DNA of 64,000 nucleotides from Acetilactobacillus jinshanensis_A. Its GTDB lineage: Bacteria > Bacillota > Bacilli > Lactobacillales > Lactobacillaceae. The notes under the pieces were generated by a model. That model searched no databases and was not told where the DNA came from. It saw only the letters and a list, made by a program, of their open reading frames with translations. The stretch spans positions 558,001-622,000 of the forward strand of contig CP171343.1 of the NCBI GenBank assembly GCA_043289735.1. The letters are read 5' to 3'. Below are positions 8,704 to 17,833 of the stretch, one piece after another (within the stretch, counting starts at the first letter, position 1; each line of letters opens with the position of its first letter). Both the position numbers and the translations under genes were made by a program.

Positions 8704-9177
8704 TTGCGCAATCATTTAAACCGAAATTCCTACTTAGGAATTTTTGGAATTATTATCTTTTTAATTTGTATTTGGCGAAAGTTTTCGCCAGCTCGACTAC
8801 CAAATTATGGCAGCATCATGAGTGACACGATTTCGTTCGCGTCTTTCATTACCTGTTTAATGTTCATCGGATTGGCATATTTGCCAATGCAAAATAATTC
8901 TAAATTTATGCACGCCATGCAAGATTTACAAACCGATATCGTGGTAATGCATCAAATCTTAATTACCATTACCATCTACTTCAGCATTTCCGTTACGTCG
9001 TTACTATCGTTATCGTTTAAATTTCAGGATACTTCGCCCATTTCAATATTATTAGCTTCATTATGGCTAGCTCTATTAATCACCGGAATTCTAGAAGTCT
9101 CATCATTATTATTTGAATTATTTAGAATTATTCTCTACGTTGCTGAAGAAAATAAACGTCAGCGACATGGATATTAA
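8704..9177 (+). CDS. Membrane protein, 157 aa, unknown
   Basis: Starts at a TTG (8704) preceded by GAAGGGTGATTAG, a good Shine-Dalgarno, and a TATAAT box near 8659. Four hydrophobic segments can be seen: YLGIFGIIIFLICIW, ISFASFITCLMFIGLAYL, QILITITIYFSISVTSLLSL and ILLASLWLALLITGILEV. The C-terminus is charged (EENKRQRHGY). No family is recognised. It ends 25 bp before the left end of the IS3 element. Confidence 0.6.
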   Translation: MRNHLNRNSYLGIFGIIIFLICIWRKFSPARLPNYGSIMSDTISFASFITCLMFIGLAYLPMQNNSKFMHAMQDLQTDIVVMHQILITITIYFSISVTSLLSLSFKFQDTSPISILLASLWLALLITGILEVSSLLFELFRIILYVAEENKRQRHGY

Positions 9178-9245
9178 ATCGGCTTTATAAGTTAAAAATG
9201 ATGATCCGACCCCATAAAGTTGGACAATTTATTAATGCTATTAAA

Positions 9246-9965
9246 CTAGGCTATAAGTAATTTCCGATACTCAATCGGAGATCTATAACCTAGTTTTTCT
9301 TTTGGACGAATATGGTTATAATACCATATCCAAGACTTCATCGCTTTAATTAACTGACCTTCGGTCTGATAATGTTTGTCCATCATTTCAGCTTTCATGA
9401 TATGGAAGAATGATTCCATTTGGGCGTTGTCAAGGCACGTTCCTTTTCTTGACATTGATTGTATAGCTCCATATTGCCTTAATGTGTCGTGCCATTCGTG
9501 GCTTTGATATTGAATACCTTGATCACTATGAACGATAGTTTTATAAGATAAATGAAGTTGCTTAAATTTATTTAATCCTTTGATTAATGGCTTTAATGTA
9601 AAATTTAAGGTTGGATGGTTGCTAATATTATAGGCAACGACTTCGTCAGTTGTTAAATCCATATATGGTGATAAATATACTCGATGATGAATATCTTGAT
9701 TACCGTATCTAAATTCACTTACGTCAGTTACTAGTTTACGGCCTCGTAAATTAGTTTTAAAATTACGATTAAGCAGATTTGGGAAGATCATGATGACTAT
9801 GCCATGATATGAATTATATTTCCGTATTTTCTTACTGAATTTAGTACATTGTAAGTGATATTTCTGCATGATTTTTTGAACATGTTTGTGATTTATTTTG
9901 AAGAATTTTCTTAAAATTCCAGTGATAGTTCGGTATCCAACTTTATAATTAGCTCCTTGCTAATC
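9246..9965 (-). pseudogene. IS3 OrfB integrase, N-terminal part interrupted
   Basis: The open part from 9869 holds the rve integrase core with the DDE residues: VTDVSEFRY (first Asp), IVHSDQGIQY (second Asp) and NAQMESFFHIMKAEM (Glu), ending KLGYRSPIEYRKLL. Upstream, the family sequence GANYKVGYRTITGILRKFFKINHKHVQKIM is readable in the same frame as far as about 9956, where an in-frame TAG stands. OrfB performs strand cleavage and transfer as a fusion with OrfA. The stop makes a full-length transposase unlikely. Confidence 0.75.
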
Positions 9966-10040
9966 TTTAAAATCTTGTGAGCTAATCTAAGATTATAGGC
10001 TGCACGATTAGAAAGCGTAGCTTTCTTGCGGTAATAGTAG

Positions 10041-10463
10041 CTACTTAAAGGTATATGAATGGCTTTTAAAATTTAATTGATTTATTACACATTTTATGTC
10101 ATTATTTTGATTATGAGATTTATGCTTATTCCTCATTAGGTGTAGATCTCCATTCATTAATCTCCGTTTCCATACGTTGAATGTTGACGGAGACGATATA
10201 TTGAAATGAAGTGCTGTATCTGGATAAGACTTATGATGAAGTACCATCCAGTTCAGCACTTTTAATTTATATCTAAAAGAATATACCTTTTTAGAATGGC
10301 TTACAATTATGCCTTTAAATCCATATTTCTTATATTTTATTACCCAATGTAGTAGCGTGGCACTGCCTTTAATTTCATATTTATGGTTCAACGTAGTTGA
10401 GCCAACACCTGACAAATATTCATTAACTACATTTTATTTAAATTCAGTATTAAATTTAACCAT
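10041..10463 (-). pseudogene. IS3 OrfA with early in-frame stop
   Basis: From the ATG at 10463 the frame reads MVKFNTEFK, then TAA, then continues in the same frame with NVVNEYLSGVGSTTLNHKYE and the helix-turn-helix regions (LLHWVIKYKKYGFKG, KVLNWMVLHHKSYPDTALHF). OrfA recognises the inverted repeats. The stop at codon 10 probably abolishes normal initiation, although a later start is possible. The related copy at 1-444 also has a stop within its first codons. Confidence 0.7.
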
Positions 10464-10560
10464 AAAAAATGACCTCATTTCATTGAAGAATATTCTTTGT
10501 CCAACAAAATGGGGTCACTTCACGAGGCTTTTTATTTTCATTAAAATTTAAGAAAAAGTA

Positions 10561-10592
10561 GTCTTTAATCCTAGTCCAGTGAGGCTAGCAAG
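10561..10592 (+). promoter_or_regulatory. PyrR RNA-binding site overlapping the upp ribosome-binding site
   Basis: TCCTAGTCCAGTGAGGCTAG matches the PyrR binding-loop consensus (AGTCCnGnGAGGyT). A near-identical sequence is found at 54688-54720. Here the GAGG that must serve as Shine-Dalgarno for the ATG at 10593 lies inside the PyrR loop and no terminator follows. PyrR with UMP would therefore be expected to block translation rather than terminate transcription. Confidence 0.8.
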
Positions 10593-11229
10593 ATGAAAAA
10601 TTTTCACATCGTTAAGCACCCGTTGATTCAGCATAAGTTATCGATCATTCGCAATAAAAATTGCGGGACCAAAGAATTTCGAGAAGTGGTCAATGAATTA
10701 GCTAGGTTGCTGGGCTTTGAAGCGACCCGGGATTTGCCGTTAAAGGACGTGACCGTTCCGACGCCGATGGGAACTGCCCACTGTAAAGAATTGACCGGCA
10801 AGAAGCTAGCGATCGCACCGATTCTGCGAGCCGGTCTAGGGATGCTGAACGGCATGCTGGATTTGATCCCGTCCGCTAAAGTGGCTTGTATCGGGATGTA
10901 TCGTGATCCAGAAACCAGTATTCCACACGAATACTTCGTTAAGTGTCCGAAAGATATTTCAAAGCGACGGGTCATTATCGTCGACCCGATGTTAGCGACC
11001 GGTGGCTCCTGTATGGATGCCGTCGGGGCTTTAAATAAGCGTGGCGTTCCGGTGAAGAACATGACCTTTATTAACCTGGTCTGCGCTCCGGAAGGCATCA
11101 AAGCGGTTTACAAGAAATACCCTGATTTAGCTATTTATACCGCTGCTGAAGATGATCACTGAACTCGGAATAATTATATCGTACCCGGTTTAGGTGATGC
11201 CGGTGATCGTCTGTTCGGTACTAAATAAT
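10593..11229 (+). pseudogene. upp: Uracil phosphoribosyltransferase with in-frame TGA near C-terminus
   Basis: UPRT makes UMP from uracil and PRPP. Residues 1-189 show the normal enzyme, including RAGLGMLNGM, the PRPP loop VDPMLATGGS and NLVCAPEGIKAVYKKYP. At 11160-11162 a TGA replaces the Leu codon (family AxDDHLNxxGYIVPGLGD). The same frame then continues TRNNYIVPGLGDAGDRLFGTK to TAA at 11227-11229. A TTA-to-TGA change explains it. The lost tail contains the uracil-binding GYIVPGLGDAGDR loop, so the truncated protein should be inactive. The IS3 end lies 71 bp upstream. Confidence 0.9.
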
Positions 11230-11500
11230 AATATTAAGAAATTAATTAGAATTAATCATTCTAATCATCAACGGCTTCGATTATTTTAATCAATTTTAAA
11301 TTTCCGCCGATTATTCTGGAGCTGCGTCTGCCTAGCGGCAACCATCTTTATCAACTGCTGTCAGCAAAACGTCTTTAATCAACTGGCTCAGAAAAAGGTT
11401 TTATATAAAATTTATTACTTATAATTAATTATGTATAATAGATTATTAATTATTTATAATAAATAATTAATAATTAATATAAAGATATAAACTAAATAAA
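11230..11500. other. Intergenic stretch with a possible short remnant
   Basis: Between upp and the riboswitch. At about 11299-11430 the plus strand reads FRRLFWSCVCLAATIFINCCQQNVFNQLAQKK without a start codon, resembling the membrane-anchor part of a lost gene. The rest (11400-11500) is AT-rich. No functional gene is supported. Confidence 0.3.
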
Positions 11501-11503
11501 TTA

Positions 11504-11575
11504 ATTGCCTATATAATGCCAAAATGTGGTTGGTTAGTTTCTACCTGAATCCGTAAAAATTCAGACTATAAGCAA
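11504..11575 (+). promoter_or_regulatory. Guanine (purine) riboswitch
   Basis: The aptamer core is visible: ATATAAT at the 5' side of P1/J1-2, GTTTCTACC (J2/3) and CCGTAAA followed by GACTATAAGC. A C in the GACTAT junction is the ligand-pairing base of guanine-type rather than adenine-type aptamers. TTGCCTATA and TATAAGCAA form P1 with one mismatch. A terminator follows at 11584-11624 and guaB starts at 11678, so guanine should switch off GMP synthesis genes. Confidence 0.92.
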
Positions 11576-11583
11576 CGAAACTA

Positions 11584-11624
11584 AAAGCTCTCGTTACTTG
11601 GTATAGGTACGGGAGCTTTTTTCA
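11584..11624 (+). terminator. Riboswitch expression-platform terminator
   Basis: AAAAGCTCTCGTTAC and GTACGGGAGCTTTTTT form a long stem followed by a T-run. Its 5' arm lies just beyond the aptamer P1, as in guanine riboswitches that terminate when ligand is bound. Confidence 0.85.
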
Positions 11625-11677
11625 TCCTCACTTGGCATCCCTATAAGTAATTATTCAAAATTTAAGGAGTAATAATT

Positions 11678-12820
11678 ATGTCTGCATGGGATACTAAATT
11701 TGCTAAACACGGTTTAACTTTTGATGATGTTTTATTGATTCCGGCCAAGAGCTACGTTTTGCCTAATCAAGTCGACACCAGTACTCGATTAGCTAAGAAC
11801 ATTAAGTTAAACGTACCGTTCATGAGCGCCAGCATGGATACCGTCACCGAAGCACCGATGGCAATCGCCATGGCCGAATGCGGTGGCTTAGGTGACATCC
11901 ATAAGAACATGCTGATCGATCAGCAAGCTAAACAGGTCGCTAAAGTCAAAGCCATCGTTCCGGATAAAAAGAAATACCCGAAAGCCGCCGTTGACGCTAA
12001 GGGCCATTTATTATGTACCGCTGCCGTCGGCGTCACCAGCGACACCATTCAGCGCGCCAAAGCATTATACGATGCCGGTGCCGACGCGGTCGTGGTTGAT
12101 ACCGCCCACGGTCATTCAATGGGCGTTATTCGAAAAGTTCGTTTATTAAGAGAAGCATTTCCCGATAAGACCATTATCGCCGGTAACGTCGCTACCGGTG
12201 CTGCTACTAACGATCTATTTAAAGCCGGCGTCAACGTCGTTAAAGTCGGCATCGGACCCGGTTCCATCTGTACCACCCGAATCGTCGCCGGAGTCGGCGT
12301 CCCGCAGTTAACCGCCGTTTACGATTCCGCAACCGTCGCTCGTAAGTGGCACCGTCCGATCATCGCCGACGGCGGCATTAAACAGACCGGTGATGCCGTT
12401 AAAGCCATCGCCGCCGGTGGTAACGCCGTTATGATGGGCGGCATGCTAGCCGGTACTAAAGAGGCCCCCGGTAAAGTCTACGAAGATCACGGCCGTAAAT
12501 ACAAAGCTTACCGTGGCATGGGCAGTATCGGCGCCATGGAACACGGTTCCGCCGACCGTTACTTCCAGGGTGAAGTCAACGAAGCTAAGAAGTTAGTTCC
12601 GGAAGGTGTTGAAGCCCGAGTTCCTTATAAAGGCAGCGTTCGCCGCATTATCTATGAAATGACCGGCGGCTTGCGTTCCGGAATGGGCTATACCGGTGCT
12701 AAGGACATTCCGACCTTAATTAAAAAAGCCCAGTTCGTTCGGATTTCCAACGCCGGTTTGATCGAATCCCATCCGCATAACGTTCAAATTACCCGCCAAG
12801 CACCTAATTATCATCGATAA
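11678..12820 (+). CDS. guaB: IMP dehydrogenase without CBS domains
   Basis: Converts IMP to XMP with NAD, the first committed step to GMP. 380 residues, against about 490 for the usual enzyme: the two CBS domains normally inserted after the first barrel strands are absent and the barrel is continuous. Seen: LTFDDVLLIPA, PFMSASMDTVTE, DTAHGHS, GNVATG, KVGIGPGSICTTR with the catalytic Cys, the flap GMGSIGAMEHGS(x)DRYFQ and GLRSGMGYTG. Start at AAGGAGTAATAATT-ATG. It is followed 19 bp later by guaA under the same guanine riboswitch. CBS-less IMPDHs occur in some lactobacilli and lack adenine/guanine nucleotide allostery through that module. Confidence 0.95.
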   Translation: MSAWDTKFAKHGLTFDDVLLIPAKSYVLPNQVDTSTRLAKNIKLNVPFMSASMDTVTEAPMAIAMAECGGLGDIHKNMLIDQQAKQVAKVKAIVPDKKKYPKAAVDAKGHLLCTAAVGVTSDTIQRAKALYDAGADAVVVDTAHGHSMGVIRKVRLLREAFPDKTIIAGNVATGAATNDLFKAGVNVVKVGIGPGSICTTRIVAGVGVPQLTAVYDSATVARKWHRPIIADGGIKQTGDAVKAIAAGGNAVMMGGMLAGTKEAPGKVYEDHGRKYKAYRGMGSIGAMEHGSADRYFQGEVNEAKKLVPEGVEARVPYKGSVRRIIYEMTGGLRSGMGYTGAKDIPTLIKKAQFVRISNAGLIESHPHNVQITRQAPNYHR

Positions 12821-12839
12821 TTACTAAGAAGGTTAAATT

Positions 12840-14381
12840 ATGAATTCAAAATCATTCGACAAGATCGTCGTTTTGGACTTCGGCAGTCAATACAACCAGT
12901 TGATCGCCCGCCGAGTTAGAGAAATCGGCGTGTACTCCGAACTATTACCGTGTACGATCTCGATTGAAAAACTAAAAGCCATGCACCCGAAAGGCATCAT
13001 CTTCTCGGGCGGTCCCGACAGCGTTTACGATAAAAAGGCGCTGAAGGTCGACCCGAAAGTCTTTAAATTAGGGATCCCGATCCTGGGAATCTGCTACGGC
13101 ATGCAATTGATGGCCTACGATTTAGGCGGTCAGGTCAAATCCGCCGAAAGTCAGTACGGACACGCTCAGATCAAGGTGACGACTGACCAAGCCACCTTAT
13201 TCCATAACTTACCCAAGCAAGAACCCGTTTGGATGAGCCACGGTGATTTAGTATCTAAAGTTCCCAATGGCTTTACAGACGTTGCCACCAGTCCAAACTG
13301 TCCGATCGCCGCTATGCAAAATAACGCTAAACATTTTTACGGAATCCAGTTCCATGCCGAAGTTAACAACACTAAATACGGTAAGGACATCTTAAAGCGG
13401 TTCGTCCTGAACGTTTGCCACGCCAAAGCGAACTGGTCCATGAACGACTTTATCGACATGCAGATCGAACGAATTCGTCATAAAGTCGGTGACCAGAAGG
13501 TCATCCTGGCTTTATCCGGCGGGGTGGACTCCAGTGTGGTCGCGGTTTTACTGCACCGCGCCATCGGTCATCAGTTAACCTGCATCTTCGTTGATCACGG
13601 TTTGCTCCGTAAGAACGAAGCTGACCAGGTCATGAGCAGCCTCCACGATGACCTGGGCTTAAACATCGTTCGGGTCAACGCCCAGAAAGAATTCTTGGAT
13701 CGCTTAAAGGGCCAGACCGATCCGGAAACCAAGCGTAAAATCATCGGTCATGAATTTATCCGGATCTTTAACCGGGAAGCCCACAAAATCAAGGGCGTTA
13801 AATTCCTGGCACAGGGTACCATTTATCCGGACCGAATCGAAAGTGGCTTGGGCGTCGCCGCTAAAATCAAATCCCATCATAACGTGGGTGGTCTGCCTAA
13901 GAACATGCACCTGAAGTTAATCGAACCGTTGAAGTACCTATTCAAAGATGAAGTCAGAGCGGTCGGTACTAAATTAGGAATCCCTGATGAATTAGTCTGG
14001 CGTCAGCCGTTCCCGGGGCCGGGTTTAGCGATTCGGATCGTGGGTGCGATCACTCCCGATAAATTACGAATCGTTCGTGACAGTGACGCGATTTTACGCA
14101 CGAAGATCAAAAAAGCGGGCCTTAGCCGTAAGATCTGGCAGTACTTTACCGTCCTACCCGGCTTTAAGAGCGTCGGCGTCATGGGCGATCAGCGAACCTA
14201 CGATTATACGATCGCCGTTCGTGCCATTACCTCGATCGACGGTATGACGGCTGATTTTGCTCGAATCCCGTGGAACGTTATGTCCAAGATCTCCACCCGG
14301 ATCTGTGACGAAGTCAACGGTGTTAACCGAGTCGTCTATGACGTGACCAGTAAGCCGCCGTCCACGATTGAATGGGAATAA
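12840..14381 (+). CDS. guaA: GMP synthase (glutamine-hydrolysing)
   Basis: Aminates XMP to GMP using glutamine and ATP. 513 residues in the standard order: class I glutamine amidotransferase (nucleophile in GICYGMQLM, His/Glu in FHAEVNNT, where the family usually has FHPEV), the ATP-pyrophosphatase P-loop LSGGVDSSV, and the dimerisation domain (RQPFPGPGLAIR ... RAITSIDGMTADF ... KPPSTIEWE). Intact. Cotranscribed with guaB and controlled by the upstream guanine riboswitch. Confidence 0.96.
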   Translation: MNSKSFDKIVVLDFGSQYNQLIARRVREIGVYSELLPCTISIEKLKAMHPKGIIFSGGPDSVYDKKALKVDPKVFKLGIPILGICYGMQLMAYDLGGQVKSAESQYGHAQIKVTTDQATLFHNLPKQEPVWMSHGDLVSKVPNGFTDVATSPNCPIAAMQNNAKHFYGIQFHAEVNNTKYGKDILKRFVLNVCHAKANWSMNDFIDMQIERIRHKVGDQKVILALSGGVDSSVVAVLLHRAIGHQLTCIFVDHGLLRKNEADQVMSSLHDDLGLNIVRVNAQKEFLDRLKGQTDPETKRKIIGHEFIRIFNREAHKIKGVKFLAQGTIYPDRIESGLGVAAKIKSHHNVGGLPKNMHLKLIEPLKYLFKDEVRAVGTKLGIPDELVWRQPFPGPGLAIRIVGAITPDKLRIVRDSDAILRTKIKKAGLSRKIWQYFTVLPGFKSVGVMGDQRTYDYTIAVRAITSIDGMTADFARIPWNVMSKISTRICDEVNGVNRVVYDVTSKPPSTIEWE

Positions 14382-14471
14382 GTAATTAACTTCTTCCTTT
14401 ATTATTTTATATTAATAATAATTTATTAATTATAATTTATAATATAGAAATTATATAAATTCTCATATAAA

Positions 14472-14510
14472 TTGTCAAAAACGTCGCCAAATTACTGACA
14501 ACGCTTTTTT
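14472..14510 (+). terminator. Possible terminator after guaA
   Basis: TTGTCA (14472-14477) and TGACAA (14496-14501) can pair around an 18-base loop and are followed by CGCTTTTTT. The stem is short, so this is a moderate candidate. Between guaA and it lies only AT-rich sequence. Confidence 0.45.
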
Positions 14511-14554
14511 CGAATTCACTTTACCGAGTTACTGCCTCGGTTTGATGATATACT

Positions 14555-15521
14555 ACCCGTTTGGCTAGTTGAAGATGATATTAAAAAAGCCGAACATGTC
14601 GGCTACACTAAAAGTAGTTAAAACAATAGGAAGTGTAGCTTATGTCCGACCAAATTCAGTATACTAATAATCATTCATTATTACAATTTCAATCCTGCAT
14701 TAACGTAATTAAGCCACTCTATAAAGCCTTTATCTGTAGTAACTTTCGCCGGAGGCGAAATGTTAATCATTCTAAATTAACTGATGTAGAAGTGTTGGCT
14801 TTGATGTGTTTACAGGAATTACTTGGAATTAACGCTAGACTAAGATTTTATTATTTTGTGATGAATAATAATGTAATAAACCCCAGCCGAATGCCTGAAG
14901 AGTCACGCTTTAACCGAATTTGTAATCGAGACGGAGTTATTCTTCAAATCATGCGTTTTAAACTTATTGAAAAATATGTTCATCCAAGATATTCCGTAAT
15001 TGATAGCCTACCAATGCCTTTATGTAAGTATGTACGTAACACAAGAGCTACACTCTTGAATCATTATGCAAACATCGGTTTTAAATCCGCTAAAAAGATG
15101 TACTATTACGGATTTAAAGGCAATTTTGAGGTTTCTGATTCCGGAATTGTTCTTGCTTATACTATAACTAAAGCATCTATCCATGATATTAAAATGGTAA
15201 AAACTTTAGTTGATGAGTATCCATGTCGACATATTTTAGCTGATGAAGGTTACATCAGTAAAAAATTAAAAGAATACTTGGCAAAACGAGGTATCTGGTT
15301 TTGGACTCCCGTGCGTTCAAACATGAAGCAATATCCTTATGATGACAGTCTTTTGAGGCGACTACGTCGCCGTATTGAAACTGTATTTTCAAGATTAAAT
15401 CAGTTATTCCATATTGAACATAATACAGGAAGGTCACTTAATGGCTTCCAAACTAGGCTTGAACAGGCTTTATTAGTTGATACATTTTTGAAATTGAATA
15501 TGCTGAACTAGCCAAACGAGT
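14555..15521 (+). mobile_element. IS982-family insertion sequence, apparently complete
   Basis: Inverted ends ACCCGTTTGGCTAGTT (14555-14570) and AACTAGCCAAACGAGT (15506-15521) enclose one transposase gene. The 967-bp length and the GTTTGGCTAG ends are those of IS982. An inverted repeat AGCCGA/TCGGCT near 14588-14605 lies between the left end and the gene. Right flank 15522-15660 is AT-rich and holds no gene. Confidence 0.88.
14642..15511 (+). CDS. IS982-family DDE transposase
   Basis: 289 residues, intact. The catalytic residues are in VIDSLPMPLC (first Asp), HILADEGYISKKLK (second Asp) and RRRIETVFSRL (Glu). The family signature YANIGFKSAKKMYYYGFKGNFEVSDSG, TKASIHDIKMV and NGFQTRLEQALLVDTFLKLN is present, and the N-terminal helix-turn-helix (LTDVEVLALMCLQELLGI) binds the ends. 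Start at AGGAAGTGTAGCTT-ATG. This is the best-preserved transposase of the window, so the element may still be active. Confidence 0.93.
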   Translation: MSDQIQYTNNHSLLQFQSCINVIKPLYKAFICSNFRRRRNVNHSKLTDVEVLALMCLQELLGINARLRFYYFVMNNNVINPSRMPEESRFNRICNRDGVILQIMRFKLIEKYVHPRYSVIDSLPMPLCKYVRNTRATLLNHYANIGFKSAKKMYYYGFKGNFEVSDSGIVLAYTITKASIHDIKMVKTLVDEYPCRHILADEGYISKKLKEYLAKRGIWFWTPVRSNMKQYPYDDSLLRRLRRRIETVFSRLNQLFHIEHNTGRSLNGFQTRLEQALLVDTFLKLNMLN

Positions 15522-15662
15522 ATTCAATTTTAATTATAGCAAAAAATCGTACTAATTATTTTTATTTATTATTTATTATAAATTATTAGTAATTTATAAT
15601 AATTTATTTATAATAAATAAGCTTTTTTGGTATAATAATTATATAATTTATAAAAAGAGGTT

Positions 15663-17161
15663 ATGTTATTGATCAATAAAAATAAATTTAGGATTCGTAA
15701 TACTAAAAAAGTATTACGAAAAGCTGGCAAAAATTGGATTACCGTTTCGGTTGTTCTATTAGGCTTAGTAGGCTTAAGCTCTGCAGCAAGCATTACTACT
15801 CACGCAGATACTACCGCAAATCCGTTAATAGTCAGAGGAATAACAATCAATGTTCGTTGCTAATAACTATGGTATCTACAAGAATAACTGGCAAAAAGCA
15901 GGTAATACATCCAAAGCCTTTCATTTATACCAATGCTAAAGCATTGGTTAGAAATAACCAGACGGCTTACTTAAACGTTCCATACGTTAGCCAGTGGCGA
16001 CCGATCAGTGCTCCAGAAGGCTGTGCCGAAGCTTCATTAGAAATGTTACTTCGTACTGATCATAAGCACGTAAGCTTACGGTACTTATATAATCACTTAC
16101 CGCAAGCTTACAATACCAAAGGCGGTCAAGCCGGTAGCGCCTACGGTACCAACGGCTTCGGTCATGTAATTAAAGCATATGCTTTAAAGCGATATGCTAA
16201 CCGCTTCGATAAAAACGTTAAAAATATTTCCGGTGCTTCCGTAAACGAGATCAAGATGTACGTTCAGAGCGGTCATCCAGTCTTATACTATGGCTACTCA
16301 TCCTATCAATTACCGGGTGATCCTAACCGTAACCACTGTAAAGTAATCACTGCTTACCGCGTCACGGTTACTTCTTTCGCAGTATACGATCCGCTTTACT
16401 TCAGTAAATATGGTGTAGCCGGTAGCCAGGGCCGTAACATGCGGTTCGACCGTGGTGCCCGTTTCTGGTACTCATTACCAATGTTCGCTCAGGAATACGC
16501 ACACATGAGCGGTTCTAACCAGAAGAGTGCTTTAGTCTTAATGGGCAAGCCACATATGCTCATGTTACTGATATTAAGTAAGAGTAAGTACGTATCACTA
16601 AAGAAAAAGCCTTAGCTAACAAGAAGTTCAATTACTCCTTAAAGGTCGGTAATGCTACCAAACCGGTCGAGCAACTATGAGAGCTGATAAATCAGTTGAC
16701 GCAGCTGATCCATTTAATAAGACCAACTACGAAAAAGAATATCTTGATGCTCTTCACGATCCATACTTAATTATTGGTGCTCAAGATCAATTAGGCGGTG
16801 TTCCAAGTGGACTTAAAGACGGCTTAACTGATTATGGCCAGTACGCTGGCTTCAACTCTGCTAAACGTTACGCTAAACAGCATCATGAATCCAATGCATG
16901 GTTAAAGAACAACTTAGCTGAAAACAATAAGCACGGTTATTACTACTGGTTCTTTAACGGCTTTAACGACGTTAACGGTGGTGATGCATCCAACACTGCT
17001 AAAGCTGAAGGTCATCAAGTTGGCTTAACTGCTTACAAAGCTGGTCTACACACTTCAATGACCGCTAAGAAACATGCTAAACCAAGTCGTGCATGAATGA
17101 ACTTCACCATGCATCACTTAGGCAACACTATTCTCAGTGAAGCGTTTCAGAACTTATTCTA
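15663..17161 (+). pseudogene. Secreted C39-like (YvpB-type) cysteine peptidase, frameshifted
   Basis: The start at 15663 encodes a signal sequence of the KxYKxGKxW type (RKAGKNWITVSVVLLGLVGLSS, cleavage near THAD). The mature part moves through three frames: VANNYGIYKNNWQKAG, then from about 15925 YLNVPYVSQWRPISAPEGCAEASLEMLL with the catalytic Cys, GHPVLYYG and NHCKVITAY with the His, VYDPL. A later frame from 16677 (DPYLIIGAQDQLGG, GLTDYGQYAGFNSAKRYAKQHH) ends at a TGA at 17094-17096. The segment after that, up to 17161, reads MNFTMHHLGNTILSEAF. The family cleaves peptides or wall-linked substrates outside the cell. At least three breaks make the gene non-functional as sequenced. Confidence 0.75.
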
Positions 17162-17304
17162 AATTAGAAATTAATTATTAAATAACTAATTAATTAGTAT
17201 TTTTTATTTACTTTTTCCTAATTATATTTTATTTAATTCTTATAATTTATTATTAATAATTAATTTTTTATTATGTAAATAAAAAAATTTACTAAATTAT
17301 AAAT

Positions 17305-17811
17305 TTAAATCGCGATGTAATAATGATTATCGGCAGCAATCTGGTAAGCGAAAATTGACTTAGATAACGTCAATAGCCAGTTGACCCCGTCGACCAGCTG
17401 CTTGAAGCCGGTCGCGTTTAACTTTAACGTGTGATCACGGTAAATCGTGTTAATCTTGGGCTCACGAGCGTTAAATCCCTGGGCTTCGGCAGCTAATCGA
17501 ATCTTAGTGGGTAAATTCTTAATCAAAGCTTTAACCAATTTTCGATTAGATGAAATGTGCTTATACACGTACTGATCATCAGTGACCACGTATTTATCTT
17601 TAGCAACCCGCACGATCCGCAGCTTTAACCAGAAGAACGGGTGATTATCGATAGTTGGTAATGCAATTAGTGAATAACTGCTAATGTGGCAGTTAATGGT
17701 AATCGTTTTACCATCGTTATGCGGCATTACGATAAAGTAATTATTATGTTTAGGATTAGCTTTTTTAAGATCGGTCGTTAATTTATTTAAAAAATCATAA
17801 GAATAGGGCAT
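17305..17811 (-). CDS. Unknown protein, 168 aa
   Basis: The start at 17811 follows AAAAAGGAGGG with a 7-base gap, so it is preferred over the upstream ATG at 17865. The product begins MPYSYDFLNKLTTDLKKANPKHNNYF. It has no membrane segment and alternates beta-like hydrophobic stretches with basic patches (KLRIVRVAKDKYVV, LPTKIRLAAEAQGF). No family is recognised. It lies directly downstream of the TPR remnant on the same strand. 17165-17304 is AT-rich without a gene. Confidence 0.55.
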   Translation of the reverse strand: MPYSYDFLNKLTTDLKKANPKHNNYFIVMPHNDGKTITINCHISSYSLIALPTIDNHPFFWLKLRIVRVAKDKYVVTDDQYVYKHISSNRKLVKALIKNLPTKIRLAAEAQGFNAREPKINTIYRDHTLKLNATGFKQLVDGVNWLLTLSKSIFAYQIAADNHYYIAI

Positions 17812-17833
17812 TTTTAGACCCTCCTTTTTAACT

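Larger units (their letters stand above)
9202..10522 (-). mobile_element. IS3-family (IS150 group) element, both ends present
   Basis: Inverted repeats at 9202-9227 and 10497-10522 share GACCCCAT(N3)GTTGGACAA. The length of 1321 bp is typical. OrfA and OrfB lie on the minus strand. Both frames carry inactivating changes (below), so this copy is probably immobile on its own. The right end lies only 38 bp upstream of the PyrR site of upp, so the insertion has separated upp from its original promoter region. Confidence 0.85.
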
